64,000 bases of DNA from DASQUK01 sp046726215 (GTDB lineage Bacteria; Actinomycetota; Acidimicrobiia; Acidimicrobiales; VFJN01): assembly GCA_046726215.1 (NCBI GenBank), contig JBKPAA010000008.1, forward strand, positions 28,545-92,544. The letters run 5' to 3'. The position numbers and the translations under genes are program-made. The notes under the pieces are model-generated. The model made no database searches. It was not told the DNA's origin and was given only the letters and a program-made list of their open reading frames with translations. Numbering within the stretch: the first letter of the stretch is position 1; each line of letters opens with the position of its first letter. Positions 7,965 to 16,477 of the stretch are shown piece after piece.

Positions 7965-8006
7965 ACTGCCTGCAATCCGCCCACCCGGGCGGTTCCGACC
8001 GACGCG

Positions 8007-8042
8007 GTGCCGCCCCCCGACCATGGGCCGAGGGGCGGGCAC
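8007..8042. terminator. GC-rich hairpin after SRAP gene
   Basis: GTGCCGCCCC pairs with GGGGCGGGCAC with one bulged G, around a 15-base loop. It sits between the convergent SRAP gene and the small gene at 8141. It may act as a bidirectional terminator. No T-tract follows. Confidence 0.45.
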
Positions 8043-8140
8043 ACGACGGTCCCCCGGTGGGCAGGCCAAAGGGACTGTCGCTGGGCATAGGTACCCGAGC
8101 GGCCCTCCGGCCAGTCAACCCTGGCAATCCGGTTCGTGTG

Positions 8141-8368
8141 TCATCGCCGCCACTGCGACCAGGAACCACCCTCGGTGCCCTGGCTCTCCGCCTCGCGGCG
8201 CTGGCGGAGCTGCTCGACGATGTAGGCGCTGTGCCGATCGAGCGCTTCGACGAACTCGTCGGGCGTGATGATGGCCTTCTCGATCAATAGGTCCCGCAAG
8301 GCCAGCACGGCGGCGGTTGACGCGACGATCCCGCCCTCAGCCGGGTCGAGCATGTCGTCCGCGGTCAT
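8141..8368 (-). CDS. small hypothetical protein
   Basis: A 75-residue, mostly helical acidic protein beginning MTADDMLDPAEGG. The central part ALRDLLIEKAIITPDEFVEALDRH resembles the short helical module found in nitrile hydratase accessory and other small proteins, but I cannot assign a family. It has no signal peptide or membrane segment. It has its own ATG and sits between convergent and tandem genes. Confidence 0.55.
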   Translation of the reverse strand: MTADDMLDPAEGGIVASTAAVLALRDLLIEKAIITPDEFVEALDRHSAYIVEQLRQRREAESQGTEGGSWSQWRR

Positions 8369-8410
8369 GTCGGATAGCTTGCCACCCCCGTGGTCGCCAC
8401 CTCATGTGCA

Positions 8411-8662
8411 TCACGGCGATCCCAGGTCGCGCGCCCATCCGTCGTCGGCGGCCGCGGGCTCTGCGACGAGGTGAACCTCGAGCAGCTCGAGGCCGAGAGC
8501 GTTGATCCGGGCGATCAAGCCCTGTAGTCGCGCCTGATCGGGCACTCCGCTGCGGACCGTCGTGACCCCGTGTTCGACTGCGACCTCACATCCCGGGAAG
8601 GCGGCGGCCAGCGTGTGACTCGCGGCGCCCTTGAATGAGATCTCGTAGACCAGATCGGCCAT
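8411..8662 (-). CDS. small conserved-looking hypothetical protein
   Basis: An 83-residue protein starting MADLVYEISFKGAASHTLAA. The pattern (beta strand, helix, two strands, then LQGLIARINALGLELLEVHLV) looks like a small ferredoxin-like alpha-beta fold, with no catalytic residues visible. It is transcribed divergently from the large LuxR-family regulator, and a strong dyad lies between them, so it may be a target of that regulator. Function unknown. Confidence 0.6.
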   Translation of the reverse strand: MADLVYEISFKGAASHTLAAAFPGCEVAVEHGVTTVRSGVPDQARLQGLIARINALGLELLEVHLVAEPAAADDGWARDLGSP

Positions 8663-8725
8663 GTGCTGCCCCCGGATTGTGGACCGGACGAGGCCACAGT
8701 GGCCGAGGCCGGGGTGAGGGATCAC

Positions 8726-8741
8726 CACCCACTGGTGGGTG
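8726..8741. promoter_or_regulatory. dyad motif upstream of LuxR-family regulator
   Basis: CACCCACTGGTGGGTG has perfect 7-bp arms around TG. It lies in the divergent promoter between the small gene ending at 8411 and the regulator at 8862. The same CACCY-N6-RGGTG layout recurs at 11645 and 11754. Binding by the adjacent regulator is inferred. Confidence 0.55.
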
Positions 8742-8861
8742 AAACCCACGGTCGCCTGGTACCGGGGAGCAGACGACGCGTCGGCCTGGCGGTGGCGCTC
8801 GAGCTGGCTACGCTGCGGCGAAGCATCGGAATCACAGTGTCGGGCCGAAGGCGGGAGCTCG

Positions 8862-11474
8862 ATGAGCGTTGAGGAGATGGTGGTGGCTCGGGCGAAGTTC
8901 GGGGTGCCGCGCGTCCCCAGCGCCACCGTCCGCCGCGATGCCCTGGTCAAGCGGCTGGACACCGCCGCCGACTGTCCTCTGACGCTCGTCGTGGCGGCCC
9001 CTGGGTCGGGCAAGACCGCGCTGCTAGCAGAGTGGGTCGGCGCGGCCGACCGTTCGATCAGCTGGATGTCGTGTGACACTACGGATGCCGAGCCGCTCTG
9101 CTTCTGGCGCAGCGTCGTCACCAGCGTCGCCCAGACCTGCCACGACCTCGGAATAGCGGCCGCGGAGCTCGTCGAGGAGCCCGGCACCGAGCGGCTCGCG
9201 ATCGGCCTGGCCAACGAGCTCACGGCCCTGAACCAGCCGTGTGTGATCGTCATCGACGACTTCCACCTGGCCCACGCCGAACCGGCGGTGATGGCGGCGT
9301 TCATTGCCGCCCTGCCACGATCGGTGCGGCTCGTGCTGGCGACTCGCTCGGACCCCCCTTTCCCGCTGGGACGCCTGCGGGTACAGGGCAAGTTGCTGGA
9401 GCTTCGCCAGGCCGACCTGGCGCTCACGACCGACGAGGCACGCCGGCTCCTGGGTGAATTGGGGGTCGTTCTCGGCGAGGGCGAGCTCGAGGACCTGGTC
9501 GCGCTCAGCGAGGGTTGGCCCGCCGGTGTTCACCTCGCGGGCCTCTGGGCTCGAGCCCACGACGACCCGGGCGCGCTCCTGCGCAGCATGGGGACGACCG
9601 ACCGCAGCCTCGTCGACTTCCTGATGACCGAGGTGATCGAGCTTCAGCCGCCGGACATCGTCGACTTCCTCATGGTCAGCGCCGAGCTCGAGTGGTTCGA
9701 TGCCGCGCTGTGCGACGAGGTTCGCTCACGCCACGACAGCGCCGAGATGTTGGCGAGGGTGCGGGCCGCCAACCTGTTTCTGGTCGAGCCCGTCCGCGAG
9801 GGCGCGAAGTACCGCTACCACCACCTTTTCGGGCAGTTCCTCCGCAGTCACCTGCGTGCCGTAGCCCCCGAACGCCTGCCCGCCATCCATCGGGCCGCCG
9901 CCGCGGCGAACCTGGCACGTCGAGATCCCATGGGCGCGGTGGCTCACAGCCTGCGGGCGCGGGATGCCGCTGCGGCGATGGCGCAGCTCCAGGCACATGT
10001 GACGAGCGCCTGGTCGATCGAGGATGCGGCGCTCGCCAGTGCCACCATCCGAGCCTGGCTCACCGAGCACGAGTCACTTGACGGCGAGCGGGCACCCGCC
10101 GGCGTCCTGGTCTGCGCGGTCGTCTTCGGCATGGTCGGCGATCGCGATGAGGCAGCATCGTGGCTGCGCTGGGTGGAAGCCCGCGAGGCCGACCTCGACC
10201 CCCTGGAGCGGTTCCTGTTGCACGCGGTGTGGATCCACCACCTCGTCCAGGCCGGTGACCCCGGAGCCGCCCTGGAGCGGGCGGGCCGGGCTCGCGCCGT
10301 GCTGCGCGAGAACGACATCGACACCGTGTGGGCAGAGCCCCTGACGTTCCTGGAAGCGCAGGCACAGCTGTGGCTCGGTGACGTCGTGGGGGCCGAAGCG
10401 ACGCTGGAGCCGGATCCCGGCCGCCGGGATCGGTCGCCCGTGATCAGGCGGGTCAGGCGGCCGGGATGCGCCTCACTCATCGCGCTGCAGCGGGGCGAGC
10501 TCGTCGAAGCTGAACGGTTGGCCATGGCGGCGATCGCCGCCGCCGACGAGCTCGGTCTGGACGACGGCAACTATGGACGGGCGGAGCCGGAGTTCGCCCT
10601 CGCCCAGCTGGCGCTCGAGCAGAACCGGCTCGAGGACGCCGATCGCCGCCTAGAACAGGTCATGCGAATCGTCGAGGAGGGACGGCGTCCACCGATGGAG
10701 CTGCTCGGCCACCTGCGGGGCGCGCAGATCGCCTCCGTCCGTGGGGATCACGACGCCGCTGCCGAGGGCATCGAACGAGCCCGAGCCGCCATCCCCAACG
10801 CCATGCCTCCGGTCGTCGCCTGGATCGACCGCGCCGAGTTGCGTTTGGCCCTTCAGCGGAGCGACAGGGCCACCGCCGAGCGGCTCCAGCCGCGCCTGCC
10901 GAAGTCTCCCGAGACGGCGCTGCTCACCGCCCGCCTGCGGCTGCTGGCCGACGACCCGGGTGGCGCGCTCAGCGTCCTCGAAACCGTCGCCGAAGGGGTC
11001 TCCACCCGGCGCCTCGACGTCGAACGCCAGCTCCTCACGGCAATCGCCATGGCTGATTCCAACCCACCGCGGGCGCACGCGGCCCTCGAGGGCGCACTCA
11101 CGCTGGCCGAGCCCGTCGGCCTCCACCGCACGCTCCTGGCCGAGGGCCCGGTTCTGTGGAAGCTCCTCGAAGCGCACCCGGCCCACGGCCGCATCGCCGA
11201 CTACATCACCGGCATCCTCGACAACACGCATCGGGTCGCGCTGGGGCCACCACCCGCCAATGCACGGCAGTCGGGCCTCGTCGACCCGCTCAGCGATCGC
11301 GAGCTCACCGTCCTCCGCCTCCTCGCCAGCCGGCTCACGTGCAGCGAGATCGCCCGCGAGCTCTACCTGTCCGTGAACACGGTGCGCTCCCACGTGAAGG
11401 CGATCTACCGCAAGCTCGGTGTCAACGCGCGTACCGACGCCGTCAAGAGGGGTCACGCTCTCGGCCTTGCCTGA
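8862..11474 (+). CDS. large MalT-like (LAL-type) LuxR family transcriptional regulator
   Basis: An 870-residue ATP-dependent activator. Residues 46-52 are the Walker A APGSGKT, and CVIVIDDFH is Walker B. A winged helix and a long tetratricopeptide-like middle follow. The C terminus is a LuxR helix-turn-helix (LSDRELTVLRLLASRLTCSEIA, then LSVNTVRSHVKAIYRKLGV). This is the STAND/MalT layout, in which inducer and ATP drive oligomerisation. The ATG at 8862 follows GGGAG. The inducer is unknown. Nearby dyads and the small genes on both sides are candidates for its regulon. Confidence 0.93.
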   Translation: MSVEEMVVARAKFGVPRVPSATVRRDALVKRLDTAADCPLTLVVAAPGSGKTALLAEWVGAADRSISWMSCDTTDAEPLCFWRSVVTSVAQTCHDLGIAAAELVEEPGTERLAIGLANELTALNQPCVIVIDDFHLAHAEPAVMAAFIAALPRSVRLVLATRSDPPFPLGRLRVQGKLLELRQADLALTTDEARRLLGELGVVLGEGELEDLVALSEGWPAGVHLAGLWARAHDDPGALLRSMGTTDRSLVDFLMTEVIELQPPDIVDFLMVSAELEWFDAALCDEVRSRHDSAEMLARVRAANLFLVEPVREGAKYRYHHLFGQFLRSHLRAVAPERLPAIHRAAAAANLARRDPMGAVAHSLRARDAAAAMAQLQAHVTSAWSIEDAALASATIRAWLTEHESLDGERAPAGVLVCAVVFGMVGDRDEAASWLRWVEAREADLDPLERFLLHAVWIHHLVQAGDPGAALERAGRARAVLRENDIDTVWAEPLTFLEAQAQLWLGDVVGAEATLEPDPGRRDRSPVIRRVRRPGCASLIALQRGELVEAERLAMAAIAAADELGLDDGNYGRAEPEFALAQLALEQNRLEDADRRLEQVMRIVEEGRRPPMELLGHLRGAQIASVRGDHDAAAEGIERARAAIPNAMPPVVAWIDRAELRLALQRSDRATAERLQPRLPKSPETALLTARLRLLADDPGGALSVLETVAEGVSTRRLDVERQLLTAIAMADSNPPRAHAALEGALTLAEPVGLHRTLLAEGPVLWKLLEAHPAHGRIADYITGILDNTHRVALGPPPANARQSGLVDPLSDRELTVLRLLASRLTCSEIARELYLSVNTVRSHVKAIYRKLGVNARTDAVKRGHALGLA

Positions 11475-11643
11475 CCTACCGATGCGACCCCACGGTCGCA
11501 TCGCTCGGGACCTCCGGCGAGGAACGGCGCTGGTGGCCGGGCTGTGGCGCACGTCCCATCCAGGGGGGAGGACCCGTCCGCCGTGGACGCTCGCCGACAG
11601 CCCGGCACGTGGCAACGAAACGCCGCACCCGGGTGACGGCACA

Positions 11644-11661
11644 TCACCCGTCACTGGGTGA
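11644..11661. promoter_or_regulatory. dyad motif, second copy
   Basis: TCACCCGTCACTGGGTGA has 6-bp arms around a 6-base spacer. It shares the CACCC-N6-GGGTG pattern with the site at 8726. It lies about 210 bp before the SHOCT-protein start. Confidence 0.5.
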
Positions 11662-11752
11662 ACGGTGCCGGGCGGTCGCGGCCCGCGCGTGGGACCGATG
11701 CTCCAGTTGCCTACCGCCGGGACCGTCCGTGTTGCGCCGTTCGGCGGCCCAA

Positions 11753-11770
11753 TCACCTGCCGGTAGGTGA
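11753..11770. promoter_or_regulatory. dyad motif, third copy
   Basis: TCACCTGCCGGTAGGTGA is palindromic except for one mismatched pair. It is 109 bp from the second copy, close to ten helical turns, so proteins on both would face the same side of the DNA. Confidence 0.5.
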
Positions 11771-11868
11771 GGTGCGTTCACCCGGATCGGGACTCCAGTG
11801 GCCGAAAATGCGAGCGGCCGTGCCGCGAACCACCGCCGCTCGACCACCTCATCCACCAGGAGCATCCC

Positions 11869-12117
11869 GTGATTGTCCCCGCTCGTGGCCTCGTCGACAC
11901 GTTCTGGTCGGTGCTGCGGGTCTTCCTGTTCGCCGGACGACGGCAACGGGTGGACAAGCAGGAGGACGACGCGCGCCGCAGCGGCGCCGAGGACGTCGCC
12001 CCCACGAGCGCCCCTAACCCGGCCGTCGAGGTTGTCACGCTGGCCGAGCTTCACGACCGGGGTCTCCTGAGCGACGAGGAGTACGTTCGCCGGAGGACGC
12101 AGGCGCTCACCACCTGA
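11869..12117 (+). CDS. small SHOCT-domain protein
   Basis: An 82-residue protein. The GTG at 11869 follows AGGAG with a 6-base gap, which decides the start. The N part (GLVDTFWSVLRVFLFAGRRQRVD) is weakly hydrophobic, and the middle is an acidic linker. The C terminus VVTLAELHDRGLLSDEEYVRRR is a SHOCT module, a short helical pair common at the ends of membrane-associated or oligomeric proteins. Exact role unknown. The dyads just upstream suggest control by the LuxR-family regulator. Confidence 0.7.
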   Translation: MIVPARGLVDTFWSVLRVFLFAGRRQRVDKQEDDARRSGAEDVAPTSAPNPAVEVVTLAELHDRGLLSDEEYVRRRTQALTT

Positions 12118-12258
12118 CGGCACGAAGCCTGCGTGCACTGGACGTGGACGCAGGCGGAGGCATACCCACAACGTGGACGCCACCTCGGTACTGTCCCGCT
12201 GCCCGTCCTCGCCGTCGCCGCGATGCGGTGGGCCGTCACTGACAGAGGAAGAGAGCAA

Positions 12259-13449
12259 ATGGTGAGCAGCGAGACCGCCGACACGGCAGCCGCGTCGAGC
12301 CCCCGGCGTCGGCCGGCCTGGCGCCGCGGCCTCGCAGCCCTGGCGCTGTTACTTGGGTGCCTTCTGTTGCTGATCGCGAACCTGGCGATCTTCGCCCGGA
12401 CCCTCATCTTCGACACCGACACGTTCGCCGACGTGGTGGCGCCGGAGAAGCCCGACGAGCACGTGATCGCGGGCGTGGCCGACACGCTGTCAAACAAGAT
12501 CGCCACGTCGACCCGCGTGCAGGACCGGATCCAGGAGTTGACCCCCCGCGACAACGCTCTCGTGGCCGCCGCCGTCGCCAACGCCGCGGAAAACCTGATC
12601 GACAGCACCGTGCGCGCGGTGATGCGGAGCGATCAGTTCCGCGGCGTGTGGCGCGGCGTCGTGGTTCGGGCCCACGAGCGATTCGTCGCGCTGGTCGAGA
12701 ACGACGACCGCGAGCCCGTGACGCTCAACCTCCGACCGGCGGTCGAACAGGTCGATCAGCGCCTCGAGGCACGCGGCATCGACCTGATCGACGGCGCCGC
12801 GCTCGACGACGTCAGCGAGGTGGTCGCGCTGCGCCGCGCACAGATCGACGACGTGCGCGAGACCGCGGACCTGGTCCGGCGGCTGGTGATCGTGCTGCCC
12901 ATCGCGGCCGTCCTGTTCATCGCCGCCGCCGTCGTACTGGCACCCGATCGGCGGAGGATGCTGGCCCGTGCCGGTGTCGGGATCGTCATCGTCATGGTGG
13001 TGACCGGCCTGGCCCTGCGGATCGCCCGAAGGGCCATCACCGACCGGGTCGAGGTCGACGTCCGGCGGCAGGCCGTGGAGTCTCTCTGGGGCCGCATGTT
13101 CGAGACCTTGTTCCAGCAGACCGCGGCCCTGGCGGCGCTCGGCCTGGTGATTGCGCTGGGCGCCTGGCTTGCCGGGCCCTCGCGGCCCGCAGTCGGGCTG
13201 CGCACCCGCGTCAAGTCGATCCGCGGCGGGGGAGCAGGCGAGCCTGCCCCCGAGCCTTCCCGCCTCGGCCGGGCGCTGGCCGAGCACCGCACGGGCGTGC
13301 GCCTCGGCATCCTTGCCGTCGCCGCCGGCGTGCTCCTCCTGTTGCCCGGGACGAGCGCGCTCGCGATCGTCGTCGTCGCGCTGCTGGCCTTGGCCGCCAT
13401 CATCGGCGTGGAGATCCTCGCCGGGCCACCTCGAGCACCCGCCGCATGA
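12259..13449 (+). CDS. multi-pass membrane protein of unknown function
   Basis: A 396-residue membrane protein. The first membrane helix (LAALALLLGCLLLLIANLAIF) follows a basic N terminus. A large extracytoplasmic region of about 165 residues then precedes helices near 210-235, 240-260, 295-315 and a pair near 350-385. The outer part has helical segments (FADVVAPEKPDEHVIAGVAD) typical of actinobacterial proteins annotated only as integral membrane proteins. The ATG at 12259 follows GAGGAAGAGAG; an in-frame ATG at 12133 gives an unlikely extension. Function not recognised. Confidence 0.8.
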   Translation: MVSSETADTAAASSPRRRPAWRRGLAALALLLGCLLLLIANLAIFARTLIFDTDTFADVVAPEKPDEHVIAGVADTLSNKIATSTRVQDRIQELTPRDNALVAAAVANAAENLIDSTVRAVMRSDQFRGVWRGVVVRAHERFVALVENDDREPVTLNLRPAVEQVDQRLEARGIDLIDGAALDDVSEVVALRRAQIDDVRETADLVRRLVIVLPIAAVLFIAAAVVLAPDRRRMLARAGVGIVIVMVVTGLALRIARRAITDRVEVDVRRQAVESLWGRMFETLFQQTAALAALGLVIALGAWLAGPSRPAVGLRTRVKSIRGGGAGEPAPEPSRLGRALAEHRTGVRLGILAVAAGVLLLLPGTSALAIVVVALLALAAIIGVEILAGPPRAPAA

Positions 13450-13474
13450 GCCACCGCCGTCCTAGCCTGCGGGA

Positions 13475-13903
13475 ATGAGCCTTTCCGACCAGGACGTCGA
13501 CTTCCTGACCCGCAACCACTCGGCGGCGATGATCACCGTCGGGCGCAACGGCACCCCCAAGGCGGCGCGCGTCGGCGTGGCGCTCGTTGACGGCAAGCTC
13601 TGGAGCAGCGGCACGGCCGACCGGGTGCGGACGCGCCGGCTGCGTCGCGACCCCCGCTGCACCCTGTTCGTCTACGACACCGGCTTCGCCTGGCTGGCGC
13701 TGGAGACCTCCGTGACGATCCTCGACGGCTCCGACGCCCCGGAGCGCAGCCTGCGCCTGTTTCGCGTCATGCAGGACCGACCGACCGGCCCGCTGAGCTG
13801 GTACGGCGGGGAGCTCGCCGAGGACGAGTTCCTCCAAGCCATGGTCGACGAGGGGCGTCTCGTCTACGAGTTCGAGGTCCACCACCGCTACGGGCTGCAC
13901 TGA
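13475..13903 (+). CDS. pyridoxamine 5'-phosphate oxidase-like flavin/F420-binding protein
   Basis: A 142-residue split-barrel protein. It starts with FLTRNHSAAMITVGRNGTPKAARV and has the conserved GTADRVRTRRLRRDPRCTL strand-turn region. Family members bind FMN or coenzyme F420, and many small actinobacterial ones are F420-dependent reductases or F420/haem-binding proteins. It lacks features that would identify true PdxH. It follows the membrane protein gene by 25 bp and may share its transcript. Confidence 0.85.
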   Translation: MSLSDQDVDFLTRNHSAAMITVGRNGTPKAARVGVALVDGKLWSSGTADRVRTRRLRRDPRCTLFVYDTGFAWLALETSVTILDGSDAPERSLRLFRVMQDRPTGPLSWYGGELAEDEFLQAMVDEGRLVYEFEVHHRYGLH

Positions 13904-13927
13904 CGGTCAGAATGGGCGAAGTGACCG

Positions 13928-13947
13928 CGCAGCAGTCGCTTGCTGCG
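13928..13947. terminator. short hairpin between convergent genes
   Basis: CGCAGCA and TGCTGCG pair over 7 bp around a 6-base loop, between the convergent flavin-binding and monooxygenase genes. Weak terminator candidate. Confidence 0.35.
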
Positions 13948-14002
13948 GGAGCCGCCGTGCTGGGCGCGACATCGGGGAGCGCCATGCCGGTCAGCCGCCC
14001 GT

Positions 14003-14938
14003 TCAATCGAGCAGGGCGGCGGCCTCGGCGAGGAGCTCCGCCTGGCGCATCCAATCACCGGCGGCGAGGGTGACGACAACCCGGTCGGCACCGGCCTCGA
14101 CGTAGGCGGCGAAACGGGCCGCGACCTCGGCGGGGCCGCCGAGCGTTAGCACGTTTGGGACCTGGTCGGCGGGCATCCCGAAGACGCCATCGGGATCTGT
14201 CATCGTGCCGACCAGTCCGTCGTGGTCGGGCAGGGCGGGATCGCCCGTCAGGGCTGCGACCATGCTGGCGGTGACCGACGGGGTGGGCCGTCCCCGGGCG
14301 CCGGCGAGCTCGACCAGGCGCGCCCGCCCCTCGACCACCGCCGCCGGGGGAACCGGAAGCAGGAACCAGCCGTCGCCGTGCTCCGCGGCGCGGACCATCG
14401 CCACCTCCGACATCCCGCCGACGACGATGGGTGGCACGGTCGCCGCCGGCGCCAGCCGGATCGTCGGTGAGTCCGGCCCGTCGTCCAGGCGGGTGGGCGC
14501 GCCCGAGACGAGACCCGGCAGCACGCGAAGTGCGGCGTCGGTCCGGCGACCACGCTCCCGCCGGGGCACGCCCGCGGCGACCCAGGACTCGCTGTGCCGG
14601 TCACCGCCCGCGCCCACCCCGAGGATGAGCCGGTCATTCGACACGTGCTGCAGGGACGCGACCTGCTTGGCGACCCAGACCACCGGGCGCAGCGGCAGGA
14701 TCATGACGCCGAGCGCGAGCCGGATCCGCCCTGTGGCCCCGGCTGCCGCGGCGAGCGACACCACGCTCTCGATGAACGGGGCGCCGGTGCCGGCGATCAG
14801 CTGATCGACGACCCACACCGATTCCAGCCCGAGGTCCTCGGCGTGCCGGGCCGTGGCGGCCATGTCGCCCGGGGGGTCCTTTGGTCCGCTCATGCTGGGT
14901 AGGAACACACCAATGTCGGGAGTCGGCGTGGCGGGCAT
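14003..14938 (-). CDS. LLM class (luciferase-like) flavin-dependent oxidoreductase
   Basis: A 311-residue TIM-barrel protein of the bacterial luciferase-like family, using FMN or F420. Typical features include DIGVFLPSM at strand 1, AEDLGLESVWVVDQL, RIRLALGVMILPLRPVVWVAKQVASL, and the loop DRLILGVGAGG. The C-terminal third shows VVVGGMSEVAMVRAAEHGDGW. In actinobacteria many such proteins are F420-dependent. The substrate cannot be predicted. It may be co-transcribed downstream of the cytochrome b gene, 124 bp away. Confidence 0.92.
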   Translation of the reverse strand: MPATPTPDIGVFLPSMSGPKDPPGDMAATARHAEDLGLESVWVVDQLIAGTGAPFIESVVSLAAAAGATGRIRLALGVMILPLRPVVWVAKQVASLQHVSNDRLILGVGAGGDRHSESWVAAGVPRRERGRRTDAALRVLPGLVSGAPTRLDDGPDSPTIRLAPAATVPPIVVGGMSEVAMVRAAEHGDGWFLLPVPPAAVVEGRARLVELAGARGRPTPSVTASMVAALTGDPALPDHDGLVGTMTDPDGVFGMPADQVPNVLTLGGPAEVAARFAAYVEAGADRVVVTLAAGDWMRQAELLAEAAALLD

Positions 14939-15062
14939 GCGCCCAGTGTGCCGGTGCCGTCCGGCGGGTCACACGATTGCGTCCGCTGGAGCGTGCTCCC
15001 GGCGGTTTCCGGCGCCGAGGTGGTTGCCGGCCAGACATTCCTGCGTCAGGAGTCGCGAGCGA

Positions 15063-15800
15063 TCACAGCCGAGTGATGGGACCCGGCTGGACGGCCGCTT
15101 CGGATGGCTCGCCGCGGTCTGCGTGGTCGGGGCCCCCTCGATCGCCAGGTTCCGGAACGGTGGCCGGCCACAGCCGGCGAGCCGTGGCCTCGGAGACCCG
15201 CCCGCGCCAGTGCATGGCCCGCCAGACGCCGCGATAGCCGGGCAGGAACCCGAGGGTGACGAGCAGGTGCCCGACGACGAGGCCGGTCAGCGCGTAGGTG
15301 GAGCCCCGGTGCACCCGCACCATGGTGGCGAAGGTCGGCCCGCCCGAGAGCGTGGTGAGGAGCACCCCACTGACGATCACCGCGCCGAGCGCGCCGACGA
15401 CCGCAATGTTGAGCAGCCGCTGGCCGGGATCGAAGTGCCCGCGGTGCCGACCGAAGCGACCGGTCAGCGCACCCCGCGGCCAGTGCCAGAACCACGCACC
15501 GTCACCGCGGTTGATGCGCACGGTCTCCCGCAGGAAGCTGTACGTGGCGCGAATGCCGAGGATCGGTCCGCCGATCGCGAGCCCCAGGAGCACCCAGCCG
15601 GCCTGGCGGTGAAGCTCGGTATCGGGAGTGTCGAGGAGGTCGGCGAGCAGGGTTGGCTGCCCCTCGTGCCCCGTCCGCAGCCACCAGCCGGTGGCCAGAA
15701 GGACGAAGGTCACGAGGTAGAGCAGTGTGTGCAGCCAGCGGGTGGCCTGGTTGTTCCTGACGACCGCACCACCCCCGGGGGCCTCAGTAGCCGTAGTCAC
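15063..15800 (-). CDS. di-haem cytochrome b (b561/formate-dehydrogenase gamma-like)
   Basis: About 245 residues with four to five membrane helices. Candidate axial histidines lie in RWLHTLLY, ELHRQAGW, RVHRGSTY and VVGHLLVT, the pattern of membrane cytochromes that pass electrons between quinol and an extracytoplasmic partner. The GTG at 15800 overlaps the 3' end of the lipoprotein gene by 17 bp, so the two are translationally linked; a longer start at 15845 is possible. The C-terminal 40 residues are soluble and acidic. The partner enzyme is not identifiable here. Confidence 0.82.
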   Translation of the reverse strand: MTTATEAPGGGAVVRNNQATRWLHTLLYLVTFVLLATGWWLRTGHEGQPTLLADLLDTPDTELHRQAGWVLLGLAIGGPILGIRATYSFLRETVRINRGDGAWFWHWPRGALTGRFGRHRGHFDPGQRLLNIAVVGALGAVIVSGVLLTTLSGGPTFATMVRVHRGSTYALTGLVVGHLLVTLGFLPGYRGVWRAMHWRGRVSEATARRLWPATVPEPGDRGGPDHADRGEPSEAAVQPGPITRL

Positions 15801-16347
15801 CGCCGGAATCGGTGGTGTCGGTGCCGCCGGTTCCCGCACCCTCACCCACGGTCACGGCGATCTGGTCACTGGCGTCGGTGAGGCTGTGGTCGGCATTGGC
15901 TATGACCGCCTCGATGGTGTGGTCCCCCGCGGCGAGGTCGCGGTCCACGGTCCAGGGCTCGTCGGCGCTGTAGACGATGTCGTACTCGCCGTCGGACCGG
16001 TTGCCGTCGTAGTAGAGGTGCACGTGGTGCAGGCCGGAGTCGGGTTCGCCGATGTCGACGCTGGGGTCGATCTCCACCTTGAACCCCGGTTCGACGGTGG
16101 CCCCGTCCGCCGGATCGGCGATCGAGACCGTCAAGTCGCCGTCCCCGCCTCCTCCGCCGCCGGAGTCGCCGCCGTTCTCGGCGGCGGGCTCGCCCGCGAC
16201 CGTGTCGTCGTCGTCGCTGCAGGCCGCCGCCAACAGCGCCAGCGCGGCCAGGGCCGCTCCGACGGTGACGAGCCGACGTCGGGGATGGCGTCGGCTCGCG
16301 GTCGTCGCGGCGGGTGAGCTCGGCGGAGGGCCGGACATGATTGCCAT
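15784..16347 (-). CDS. secreted lipoprotein with beta-sandwich domain
   Basis: About 187 residues. A basic N terminus and hydrophobic core end in LLAAACSDDDD, a lipobox with the acylated cysteine. A Gly/Asp-rich linker then leads to an Ig-like beta domain (LTVSIADPADGATVEPGFKVEI, then LHHVHLYYDGN). ATGs at 16347 and 16338 are both possible. It overlaps the cytochrome b gene downstream and is divergent from the ECF sigma gene, so it may belong to that sigma factor's regulon. Binding partner unknown. Confidence 0.83.
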   Translation of the reverse strand: MAIMSGPPPSSPAATTASRRHPRRRLVTVGAALAALALLAAACSDDDDTVAGEPAAENGGDSGGGGGGDGDLTVSIADPADGATVEPGFKVEIDPSVDIGEPDSGLHHVHLYYDGNRSDGEYDIVYSADEPWTVDRDLAAGDHTIEAVIANADHSLTDASDQIAVTVGEGAGTGGTDTTDSGGDYGY

Positions 16348-16477
16348 ACTCCGACTACCTGTCCGAAGCCGCAACGGATCTCTCCCGGGGTTGCCCCGAG
16401 GCACGCGAATTGGCTGTGCTTGCGGGGTGGCGCGAGATCCTCTGGCGCTCCGGCGCAGTACAGAAGGCGTGTGGGAG

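Larger units (their letters stand above)
11475..11868. other. 394-bp non-coding stretch with dyad motifs
   Basis: No credible gene was seen here. The region holds a CACCCGGGTG palindrome at 11626-11635 and two 18-bp dyads at 11644 and 11753 that match the motif upstream of the LuxR-family gene. It is likely a regulatory region for the gene at 11869. Frames that cross it have Arg/Pro/Ser-rich, non-protein composition. Confidence 0.55.
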
